A stretch of 35,567 nucleotides of DNA from Thermoproteota archaeon (lineage in GTDB: Archaea > Thermoproteota > Thermoprotei > Thermoproteales > Thermocladiaceae), in assembly GCA_013154355.1 (NCBI GenBank), contig JAADCU010000036.1, positions 1 through 35,567 on the forward strand. The letters run 5' to 3'. Under the pieces are notes generated by a model that ran no database searches, was not told the DNA's origin, and saw only the letters and a program-made list of their open reading frames with translations. The position numbers and the translations under genes are program-made. Shown in pieces: positions 8,367 to 15,195 of the stretch; position 1 is the first letter of the stretch, and every line of letters starts with the position of its first letter.

Positions 8367-9611
8367 TTACTTATTGACCTGAACTATCTCTGAGACACTG
8401 AACTTTTTCAGAAATGTTAAGAGATCTTCAAACTTTATTCTAGGAAAGATACTTCTAATATCTTCACGCCAGATACTTGATATTAATTTAACATACTTGT
8501 CTAATGACAGTTTCTTATATGTCTCATCTTCTGTAAATAATTTCTTTCTTAAATTTACAAAGAGTTTAGCTACACTTGGTACGAATCTCCATAGTTTAAG
8601 ATTTTGAAAATCTTCAAATGTGACAATATGAGAATACCATCTCCTATACTCTGTTCTCAGTATCGATTCAAGTAGTCCAGGATCCTCTGTCTCGTCTATG
8701 TTCTCTATGTATAGTTCTGGAAGTGATTTATAAGGACATACTACACATGATATTCTTTGAAGACCTCTAAAATATTGAGGGTTTATTAATAAGTTTTGTT
8801 TACATATTTCTATGACATCTATGAGGGATAGAGTATATATTGGTCTGAATTCTCTCTTAGATATGAACTTTGTTCGTATAATATATTCACAGAATCTTTT
8901 CCATCTCTTCTCACATTCTGTTGCTCTGTCACCGACAGCGTGAAATGTAGCGTTGATCTTCTTAGAATATTCTCTTAGAGGTCTAACTTTCAGGTAGGTG
9001 CACCATCTACACCTCCTATACGGTAAGCCATACTTTCTTAGATACTTTATAACTATTCTTTTTGGAGGGCTAATGATTTCTATATTAATATTAAGCTTAT
9101 TTGCTACAGTCTCTATATAGTTTAGATTTTTAATGTTCTCTAGAAAGGGGAGATATGTATAACATATGTGAAGTCTATAATTGATCTTCTCTTGAAGCTT
9201 CAGAAGAACTATCAATGTAGCAGTACTATCCTTGCCTCCACTATATGAGAGAACTATTGTAGAGTTCTCGAGAACTTTTCTACAAGTGTTATATATAATA
9301 TTTACAATATCTTCAACAGATTCTACTGTTTTAAACATATTAAATACTATAGGTTCAAACCAGGAATCTACATTAAATATCTCGCCATTAAGCTTAAGTA
9401 CAGGGCCCGTCTCTCTAACTATTTCAGCTATGTCTAGCGCTATGTTAGAGAACCATAAAAATAGACGTGGATCATCATAAATGTTCACTAGACTCATATC
9501 GCTGCTTGTTGCTACATAGCCTATGACTTTAGAGTTCTCTATTATTGGTACTGCTTCAACCATTCCTTTACTTATCACTATGTCGATAAGTCTTAAGTCT
9601 CTTAGCATCAT
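8367..9611 (-). CDS. PP-loop ATPase of the PAPS-reductase-like family
   Basis: The protein has 414 aa. Residues 124-130 are SGGKDST, the PP-loop of adenine-nucleotide alpha hydrolases. The following strand and helix pattern and the two Cys pairs YRRCRWCTYLK and ISCVVCPYKS resemble archaeal PAPS-reductase-like proteins. The paired CxxC could hold a metal or Fe-S cluster, as in thiolation enzymes. The first roughly 110 residues are an extra N-terminal domain I do not recognise, and the C-terminal 120 or so are helical. The family activates a substrate by adenylation; the substrate here is unknown. It could be sulfate reduction or RNA thiolation, but no partner genes are nearby. The start is ATG ATG. 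Confidence 0.7.
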   Translation of the reverse strand: MMLRDLRLIDIVISKGMVEAVPIIENSKVIGYVATSSDMSLVNIYDDPRLFLWFSNIALDIAEIVRETGPVLKLNGEIFNVDSWFEPIVFNMFKTVESVEDIVNIIYNTCRKVLENSTIVLSYSGGKDSTATLIVLLKLQEKINYRLHICYTYLPFLENIKNLNYIETVANKLNINIEIISPPKRIVIKYLRKYGLPYRRCRWCTYLKVRPLREYSKKINATFHAVGDRATECEKRWKRFCEYIIRTKFISKREFRPIYTLSLIDVIEICKQNLLINPQYFRGLQRISCVVCPYKSLPELYIENIDETEDPGLLESILRTEYRRWYSHIVTFEDFQNLKLWRFVPSVAKLFVNLRKKLFTEDETYKKLSLDKYVKLISSIWREDIRSIFPRIKFEDLLTFLKKFSVSEIVQVNK

Positions 9612-9620
9612 CTAATAGTT

Positions 9621-9824
9621 GTGCATGGTTCAGACGATTCTAAGCTTATAGAATTCTTGAAGTATCTTGCACTTGGTTTAGCAGTAATCATATTCGTAGT
9701 CTTAATACTGTTCTTTGTAGTACCAATACTGGTAGTTATTGTACTAGTAGTTATTGTATTGATCATAGCTAGCTTAATTGTATCTATCTTAAGAAGTCTG
9801 TACTTAGGTATGAGGAGAAGATAG
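9621..9824 (+). CDS. Small hydrophobic membrane protein
   Basis: A GTG start gives 67 aa. About 40 central residues are almost entirely V, I, L, F and A, enough for one long or two short membrane helices. A charged N-terminus (MHGSDDSKL) and a basic C-terminus (GMRRR) flank them. A TATA-like TCTTAAGT (9591-9598) is centred 27 nt before the GTG, which supports expression as a leaderless mRNA. It starts 9 nt from the divergent PP-loop gene and overlaps the end of cysS by 21 nt. No family was recognised. Confidence 0.55.
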   Translation: MHGSDDSKLIEFLKYLALGLAVIIFVVLILFFVVPILVVIVLVVIVLIIASLIVSILRSLYLGMRRR

Positions 9825-11282
9825 TTTACGAAATCTATCAAGTGTCCAGTATGTTCTTACCCTAGTGTCTGTAACTATTACTCCTCTTTTGGATAACTCA
9901 TCTCTTATGTGGTCTGCTAGCTCGAAGTTCTTCTGCCTTCTTAATCTCTGTCTAACATCTATTAGTAGTTCTATAAAATCGAACAATGTTTCTTCTATAT
10001 CTGTCTTAAATAGTATACCTAGAATGTTTCCAAGAGACTTCAAGATCTGTAATGTATATACTACAGTATCTTTACTTATCTTCTCTGGCATATATATGAG
10101 TTTTGACGTAACTATTCGTGCTAGCCCTATCAATTCTGATACTGCTCTGGGAGTATCCATGTCATCTGCAAGTGCTGTAAGAAATGCTTCTTCAACCTTC
10201 TTAATATCTTCAACTATTTTATAATCTTCGTTAGTTGTCTCGTCTCTAGCTTCTCTATATAGTTGTCTCAGGTAATCACAAGCTGCGTATAATGTTCTTA
10301 GAAGCTGCTCGGCATCAGATAGTCCCTCGTATGAGAAGTCTAGGGGTTTTCTATAGTGAGTCATTGAGTAGTATAGTCTTAATGCTTCTCCATCATATTT
10401 GTCTAATACTTCAGATACTGGTACTATGTTCTTGAGAGACTTGCTCATCTTCTCTCCACGTATTGTTACTAGGCCTACATGTATCCAATATCTTGCTAGC
10501 TCATATCTGCCATAGAGAGCATAGCCTATGGCTAGCTCATTCTCATGATGAGGAAATACTAGGTCAAGACCGCCTCCATGAAAGTCGAATGGTACTCCAA
10601 GATATTTTGAGGCCATTACTACACACTCAAGATGCCATCCTGGTCTTCCAGGACACCATGGTGTTGACCACCATGGTTCTCCCGGCTTCCAGGACTTCCA
10701 TAATGCAAAGTCTAGAGGATTCTTCTTTCCTGGCTCTGGTTCAACTCTTGCACCAGCTAGTAGCTTAGAGATGTCTTGACCTGAGAGCTTTCCATAGTCT
10801 GGTACCTTCTCTATCTCAAAGTATACTGATCCATCAGGAGCAACGTACGCATAGCCTTTATCTACTAGCTCACGGATCGCGCTTATCATGTCGTCTATAT
10901 GTTCTGTTACTTTAGGATAGTGGTCTGCTTTTCCTATGTTTAATTTTTCACAGATATCGAAGAACTCTCTGATATATCTTTCAGGAATTTCTCTCCATCT
11001 CATATATGCATTATTTCCAAACTCTTCTCTAGCCCTGTTAATTATCTTATCATCTATGTCTGTGAAGTTGATTACAAGTCTGACTCTATATCCTAGATAT
11101 CTCAAGAATCTCACAAACGTGTCAAAGAACGAGTACGTACGTGCATGACCTACATGCATGGAGTCGTAAGGTGTTGGTCCACACACGTATCCTCGTACCT
11201 CGTTTTTAGTCAGAGGTTCAAATCTTTCAATTCTCTTGCTCATGGTGTTGTATATACTAATCTGATAAGTTCTCAGAGACAC
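9804..11282 (-). CDS. cysS: Cysteinyl-tRNA synthetase
   Basis: The protein has 492 aa. The class I signature PYDSMHVGHARTY includes the HIGH-type motif, with the zinc-ligand Cys in YVCGPTPYD. WHLECVVMA and HHENELA are further family signatures, and the KMSKS loop is GEKMSKSLKN. It charges tRNA-Cys. The GTG at 11282 is chosen because SIYNTMSKRIERFEPL aligns with the conserved first strand of the family. GTTATAAGG (11305-11313, minus strand) is centred about 27 nt from it. An internal ATG at 11243 is the alternative. Confidence 0.95.
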   Translation of the reverse strand: MSLRTYQISIYNTMSKRIERFEPLTKNEVRGYVCGPTPYDSMHVGHARTYSFFDTFVRFLRYLGYRVRLVINFTDIDDKIINRAREEFGNNAYMRWREIPERYIREFFDICEKLNIGKADHYPKVTEHIDDMISAIRELVDKGYAYVAPDGSVYFEIEKVPDYGKLSGQDISKLLAGARVEPEPGKKNPLDFALWKSWKPGEPWWSTPWCPGRPGWHLECVVMASKYLGVPFDFHGGGLDLVFPHHENELAIGYALYGRYELARYWIHVGLVTIRGEKMSKSLKNIVPVSEVLDKYDGEALRLYYSMTHYRKPLDFSYEGLSDAEQLLRTLYAACDYLRQLYREARDETTNEDYKIVEDIKKVEEAFLTALADDMDTPRAVSELIGLARIVTSKLIYMPEKISKDTVVYTLQILKSLGNILGILFKTDIEETLFDFIELLIDVRQRLRRQKNFELADHIRDELSKRGVIVTDTRVRTYWTLDRFRKLSSPHT

Positions 11283-11321
11283 GCAAGGTAAAAATAGAGA
11301 ACTACCTTATAACATTTAGCA

Positions 11322-11371
11322 GTGATGAAGTGGTCCTCAACTGAGCAGTGAAGACACCTCTACCCAACTGA
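11322..11371 (+). ncRNA. Box C/D sRNA (candidate A)
   Basis: All four boxes are present: C GTGATGA (11322), 12-nt guide AGTGGTCCTCAA, D' CTGA (11341), spacer GCA, C' GTGAAGA (11348), 13-nt guide CACCTCTACCCAA, D CTGA (11368). The dimensions match archaeal C/D RNAs. By the D+5 rule the predicted 2'-O-methylation is at the 5th base of UUGAG/GACCACU and of UUGGG/UAGAGGUG. I could not assign an rRNA or tRNA target with certainty. A TATA-like GTAAAAATAG (11287-11296) lies about 30 nt upstream. Confidence 0.85.
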
Positions 11372-11382
11372 TACAGGAAAGA

Positions 11383-11392
11383 CCTTATAAAT
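11383..11392 (+). promoter_or_regulatory. TATA box of C/D sRNA B
   Basis: CCTTATAAAT is centred about 26 nt before the first base of the C box, so the RNA probably starts at or next to the C box. Confidence 0.6.
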
Positions 11393-11413
11393 AGAGACGC
11401 TACAAGATCATGA

Positions 11414-11461
11414 GTGATGAAGCTTGTAAGGTCGGAATAATGAAGAGCTGGGCTAAGCTGA
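11414..11461 (+). ncRNA. Box C/D sRNA (candidate B)
   Basis: The order is C GTGATGA (11414), 12-nt guide AGCTTGTAAGGT, D' CGGA (11433, one change from CTGA), spacer ATA, C' ATGAAGA (11440), 11-nt guide GCTGGGCTAAG, D CTGA (11458-11461). It is preceded by its own TATA box and lies 42 nt after sRNA A. The D box touches the stop codon of the convergent gene at 11462. Predicted methylation targets are the 5th base of ACCUU/ACAAGCU and of CUUAG/CCCAGC, which I did not assign. Confidence 0.8.
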
Positions 11462-12247
11462 TCAGATATGCGAGCCATCCTCACCATGGTCAGTACTCGA
11501 GAACTTCATCACTTCAATCACGGTTAAACGACATAACTTACCTACAAGCTCCTCTATATTCCTCACTCTATAGAGCTCAACGGCCGAGGGAGATCTCACC
11601 TTAATAAGACGATCCTCTAACACTCTCAGAAGGACATCTCTGCTAGGAAAACCTAACAGATCTTGTAACCTCTCTATATCTATGTACGTAATATTATCAT
11701 ATGAGAACATGCTTAGCTCAACTACACTCTTCACTCTATAACTATGATCAACATATATTAATATGTTACTCCTCTTCTCAACTATCTCAAGATCAAGAGC
11801 TAACGTCACTAGAGATCTATAAGCAACCTTGTTAATCCACAACGATGGAGATGTTTTCTTCAGAACATCATTCACTATAGTATAGAGATCCTCAAACCTG
11901 GCCCTACCTATATCTCTCAACGTATCTATGAGTATCCTATATGTAAGTACTCTATCAATCATGTAGTTGTTAAATAATATTTTAAACATTATTGAAGGTC
12001 TGTTATCTCTTACAAACTCTACAAGAACTTTACCAAGTCTTGACAATCTTACTTTACTATTTTCGATCTCTATGAGACCTATCTGTGAGAGAAATCTTGT
12101 GATATCTCCTCTACCTCTTCCAAAATCGACCTTGCGCTCCTTCAATTCCTGTACACTAACAGGTTTATCCTTGATGTAGAGTAGGTAGTTTACTATTTTT
12201 TCAAGTCTTGTAGGAGGAAACGGAATGCTTTTCTGGACTATGCTCAC
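11462..12247 (-). CDS. Unknown protein with winged-helix-like segments
   Basis: A GTG start gives 261 aa. I do not recognise a family. The N-terminal 80 or so residues (TRLEKIVNYLLYIKDKPVSV..FLSQIGLIEIENSKVRLSRLG) have the helix-helix-strand-strand pattern of a winged helix ending in a β-wing. A second segment (VAYRSLVTLALDLEIVEKRSN..) looks similar. There is no catalytic motif and no membrane segment. It lies downstream of trmY on the same strand (52-nt gap), so it may belong to the rps26e-trmY unit. A DNA- or RNA-binding role is a guess from fold resemblance. Confidence 0.6.
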   Translation of the reverse strand: MSIVQKSIPFPPTRLEKIVNYLLYIKDKPVSVQELKERKVDFGRGRGDITRFLSQIGLIEIENSKVRLSRLGKVLVEFVRDNRPSIMFKILFNNYMIDRVLTYRILIDTLRDIGRARFEDLYTIVNDVLKKTSPSLWINKVAYRSLVTLALDLEIVEKRSNILIYVDHSYRVKSVVELSMFSYDNITYIDIERLQDLLGFPSRDVLLRVLEDRLIKVRSPSAVELYRVRNIEELVGKLCRLTVIEVMKFSSTDHGEDGSHI

Positions 12248-12299
12248 ATTATGAACATTCTCACGAGCTTTTCAAAGCTTAGTTATGAAATTCTAGATA

Positions 12300-12848
12300 T
12301 CACACGTCTCTACATTTAGAATCTAAATAGTAGTTAACAAGAACACAACAGAACCAGCTCAAATATGGTAAAGGACCTATAGATACGAACTCCACTCCAA
12401 GCCTCTTCATGATCAGTAGATCCTCACGCTTGAAACCATCCTGATCACCTATTATGAAACCAACATTATCACAGGGCGGTTTCACCTTCTCTATATCTGC
12501 TCCCTCCTCAAAAAGACAGAAAAGTCTCACGTTCTTCTTCATCAACATACTTAACAGACCCTCAAAATTATCCTCAATTATCTCAACTTCCTTCCTAAGA
12601 ATCATTTTTAAAAGCTCATCCTCAGACTCTAGATACGGCATATACTCTCCTTTAAAAACTAATATTCTCTCTCTAGAACATCCAGATAGGACTATGTAGA
12701 TTATGGTATCCTTCCTAACCTCTCTATCATTATATAGACACTCAAGAACAAAGTCGAGGACCACGTCGAATCTTCCAGACGAGGCTGGAGACTTAGGATT
12801 AATATTTTCTAGACAGGCTGTGTTGGACTTCAGTATGAGGATCCTCAA
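12300..12848 (-). CDS. trmY: tRNA pseudouridine-54 N1-methyltransferase TrmY
   Basis: A TTG start three bases after the rps26e stop gives 182 aa. The family (DUF358/TrmY, SPOUT fold) is recognised from the N-terminal MRILILKSNT and SGRFDVVLDFVLE, and from the C-terminal knot FIIGDQDGFKREDLLIMKRLGVEFVSIGPLPYL (core GDQDGF and SIGPLPYLSW). The enzyme methylates N1 of pseudouridine 54 in the T loop of archaeal tRNAs using AdoMet. Immediate downstream placement after a ribosomal protein gene implies cotranscription and translational coupling. Confidence 0.88.
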   Translation of the reverse strand: MRILILKSNTACLENINPKSPASSGRFDVVLDFVLECLYNDREVRKDTIIYIVLSGCSRERILVFKGEYMPYLESEDELLKMILRKEVEIIEDNFEGLLSMLMKKNVRLFCLFEEGADIEKVKPPCDNVGFIIGDQDGFKREDLLIMKRLGVEFVSIGPLPYLSWFCCVLVNYYLDSKCRDV

Positions 12849-12851
12849 ATT

Positions 12852-13196
12852 TTACTTGCTTCCACCTGATGAGGATGTGCTTGACGATGACTGTGAGGCT
12901 GCTGGCGCTTTTCCAAGAGGCTCCTTCTTCTTTCTCTCTTCTTCAGGTCTTACCTTGAGTATTCCGAAGAATATTGCACAGTTTATGCATAACGTCTTCG
13001 TTACCTGGTACTTCGGTATTATTGCTCCCTGCTTCTCAAGCTCCTTAGCTAGGTCAGGAGGAACAGGAGAGTAAGTCATCGTTATTCTCACTGCCTTGGA
13101 TCTTGGTACCAGTTTACCACAGTTCTCACAGTACACATGTCCCTCCTTGCCTTTGTCTCCCTTGTGTCGTCCCCTGTTCTTTCTCTTCTTTGGCAC
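12852..13196 (-). CDS. rps26e: Small-subunit ribosomal protein S26e
   Basis: The protein has 114 aa. The basic N-terminus MPKKRKNRGRHKG and the zinc ligands C23/C26 (YCENCGK) and C70/C73 (TLCINCA) fit S26e, which binds near the mRNA exit site and the 3' end of 16S rRNA. The C-terminal 25 or so residues are charged and then serine-rich (SQSSSSTSSSGGSK), an unusual low-complexity tail. The ATG at 13196 lies 28 nt from the shared TATA element at 13219-13228. Confidence 0.95.
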   Translation of the reverse strand: MPKKRKNRGRHKGDKGKEGHVYCENCGKLVPRSKAVRITMTYSPVPPDLAKELEKQGAIIPKYQVTKTLCINCAIFFGILKVRPEEERKKKEPLGKAPAASQSSSSTSSSGGSK

Positions 13197-13218
13197 GTCT
13201 TCTCTTGTATCTAAACAT

Positions 13219-13228
13219 GCTTAAAAAG
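13219..13228. promoter_or_regulatory. Shared TATA element for rps26e (-) and C/D sRNA C (+)
   Basis: GCTTAAAAAG is centred about 27 nt from the rps26e ATG on one side and about 27 nt from the C box on the other. A single element could therefore position transcription in both directions. Confidence 0.5.
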
Positions 13229-13250
13229 TTATCGAGAACATGTATATCTA

Positions 13251-13299
13251 GTGATGACACGACTCGCAGCAGAATAGTGAAGATACACTCCGAATCTGA
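13251..13299 (+). ncRNA. Box C/D sRNA (candidate C)
   Basis: The order is C GTGATGA (13251), 12-nt guide CACGACTCGCAG, D' CAGA (13270), spacer ATA, C' GTGAAGA (13277), 12-nt guide TACACTCCGAAT, D CTGA (13296-13299). The D box abuts the serS stop codon (13300). Predicted target bases are the 5th of CUGCG/AGUCGUG and of AUUCG/GAGUGUA. CUGCGAG occurs in 23S domain V (recalled from memory), but the full 12-nt match is untested. Confidence 0.85.
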
Positions 13300-14679
13300 T
13301 CATCTCTTAACGTTCTTAGGAACTATATAGTCCTTTGGTGCTCCTGGAAGAACCTCAAGATACTTTCTCAGAACTTTAGGTATCTTGACTACTCCATCAG
13401 GTTCCTGATGATTCTCAAGTATGGCTGTTATGGCCCTGGTCGTGGCTATGGCCGTGCTGTTGAGGGTGTGAACATACTCTCTCTTCATGCCTTTTCTAAC
13501 AACACGTATATGAAGTCTATAGGACTGCCAGTCAGTACAGTTGCTACAGGAGACCATCTCTCTAAAAGTTGCTTGAGCAGGCATCCAAGCCTCAAGATCG
13601 TACTGTTTTGCAGCTGTTCTACCCATCTCTTTTGGACATACTAGAACTACCCTGTACGGTATCTCTAGACCTCTCCAGAGCTCTTCAGCATTATTTATCA
13701 GAAAGTCCTGCCATCTATCACTCTCCTCAGGTAGACAGAACACGAACTGCTCAACTTTATGAAACTGATGTACACGAAATATTCCTTTAAGATCTCTGCT
13801 TCCAGCACTTGCTTCTCTCCTAAAACATGGTGAGAAACCAGCAAAAAGTATAGGTAGATCTTGTTCAAGAAGCTCTCTCTTAGCTAGATAACATGCTAGA
13901 GGATGCTCAGAAGTACCGATAAGATAGAGATCTTCACCCTCTATCTTGTAGATAGCATCTTTCAAAGCCTCGAAATCTATGACAGAAGTCATGTACTCAT
14001 GCTTAAGCATGTATGGTGGTATCACTATCCTGAACCCTTTCTGAGATAGGTAATCGAGAGCGTATAGAGCTAGTGCAAGATCTAGCCATACAATATCGTC
14101 AAAGATGTAGAAGAACCTGCTTCCAGCAACTTCGCCCGCTTTCTCAGTATCACCAAGCTTGAGAACGTTCTCTAACATGTCTGCATGACCTATAGGTTTC
14201 CAATCTATGACATCGTACTCTACATCATGTCCTGATCTTCTAATCTCTGTAAGGAACTTTTCTAGATCCTCCCTATATACTTTAGGTCTTCCCCAATATC
14301 TTAATGGTACTTCTTCAGCATCTTCTGGACATATCTGATATACTTCCTCTCTTATTAAGTTTGGGAACCTTCTTAGAATCATGTTTCTAAGGTTCTCGAG
14401 CTCTTTCAATTTCACTTCGAGAGACTCGAGCTCGCTGATTATCGACCTAGCCTTCTCTACTAGAGCTCTCCTCTCTTCCTCGCTCTTTACCTGTCTTATG
14501 CTCCTAGTTATCAGATTATGCTCATGTCGAAGCTCTTCCACTCTCTTCTTCAACTCTTTCCACTCTCTATCAACTCTAAGGAACTCCTCAACTAGATCTG
14601 TAGAGTAACCTCGTGCTCTAAGCATTCTCTTAACATCCTCTGGTCTTGATAATAGTGCCTCAAGTACTGACCAAGACAT
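13300..14679 (-). CDS. serS: Seryl-tRNA synthetase (standard class II type)
   Basis: The protein has 459 aa. The N-terminal 110 or so residues form the long antiparallel coiled coil that binds the long variable arm of tRNA-Ser. The catalytic domain shows motif 2 (FSPCFRREASAGSRDLKGIFR, core CFRREASAGS), the serine-binding TSEHPL, and motif 3 ending TRAITAILENHQ. This is the common SerRS, not the rare methanogen type. The ATG at 14679 begins a normal coiled-coil domain. It ends exactly where the convergent C/D sRNA C ends. Confidence 0.96.
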   Translation of the reverse strand: MSWSVLEALLSRPEDVKRMLRARGYSTDLVEEFLRVDREWKELKKRVEELRHEHNLITRSIRQVKSEEERRALVEKARSIISELESLEVKLKELENLRNMILRRFPNLIREEVYQICPEDAEEVPLRYWGRPKVYREDLEKFLTEIRRSGHDVEYDVIDWKPIGHADMLENVLKLGDTEKAGEVAGSRFFYIFDDIVWLDLALALYALDYLSQKGFRIVIPPYMLKHEYMTSVIDFEALKDAIYKIEGEDLYLIGTSEHPLACYLAKRELLEQDLPILFAGFSPCFRREASAGSRDLKGIFRVHQFHKVEQFVFCLPEESDRWQDFLINNAEELWRGLEIPYRVVLVCPKEMGRTAAKQYDLEAWMPAQATFREMVSCSNCTDWQSYRLHIRVVRKGMKREYVHTLNSTAIATTRAITAILENHQEPDGVVKIPKVLRKYLEVLPGAPKDYIVPKNVKR

Positions 14680-14720
14680 CTAGGACAACATACTCATGAC
14701 GTGTACGGTATTAAATGTTA

Positions 14721-15089
14721 TTATGATCTTCTGAGAACTAGTCTACTCCTCTTTCTCTTCTTGACACTCCACAACATGGATAATATCGATGCTATGTCTC
14801 TATATAGCTCATCTATGTTATTGCTCAGATCACGCTCAAGTACTAGAAGTGGAGTCGCATGATTTAGAGGCCAGAACTCTATGAATACCTTATTAAGCTT
14901 GTTAACTATGTGAAGATCTAGACTAGGCTTGCCTAGTGGACCAAGCCTCACAGTGTACCTGAGACCATCCTTGAAGGAGACCTTCTCTATCAGGTAGCCT
15001 CTGTACGTCGTCACTATCTTGTCTACGAGTCTTCCTGTAGCAATCTTGTAGTCCATCACCTCCGTCTCAGCAGTCACGTTCTTTGCCAT
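14721..15089 (-). CDS. Conserved-looking unknown protein, 122 aa
   Basis: No family was recognised. The protein is soluble, with a β-rich centre (GYLIEKVSFKDGLRYTVRLGPLG) and a strongly basic C-terminus (WSVKKRKRSRLVLRRS) that could touch nucleic acid. The ATG at 15089 has a minus-strand TATA GTTATAAG (15109-15116) centred 23 nt away, supporting a real leaderless gene. It lies 41 nt upstream of serS on the same strand, and serS has its own TATA-like CATTTAATAC. Confidence 0.7.
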   Translation of the reverse strand: MAKNVTAETEVMDYKIATGRLVDKIVTTYRGYLIEKVSFKDGLRYTVRLGPLGKPSLDLHIVNKLNKVFIEFWPLNHATPLLVLERDLSNNIDELYRDIASILSMLWSVKKRKRSRLVLRRS

Positions 15090-15157
15090 TATGATTACGT
15101 GTTTGAGTCTTATAACAACTACTCTTGATAGGTAATACTTTCGGGAAATTCCTAAGA

Positions 15158-15167
15158 CCTTTTAAGG
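15158..15167 (+). promoter_or_regulatory. TATA box of reverse gyrase
   Basis: CCTTTTAAGG, a perfect 10-nt palindrome, is centred about 33 nt before the ATG at 15196. Confidence 0.5.
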
Positions 15168-15195
15168 GGCTGACATAGAGATGTATTAAGATCTA

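Noticed and set aside
11243-11282. Shorter cysS start at ATG 11243
   Set aside because: The skipped residues SIYNT match the conserved first strand of cysteinyl-tRNA synthetases and a TATA box fits the GTG at 11282.
15158-15167. Palindrome CCTTTTAAGG as an operator
   Set aside because: It is explained by its position as the reverse gyrase TATA box; no second copy marks it as a regulator site.
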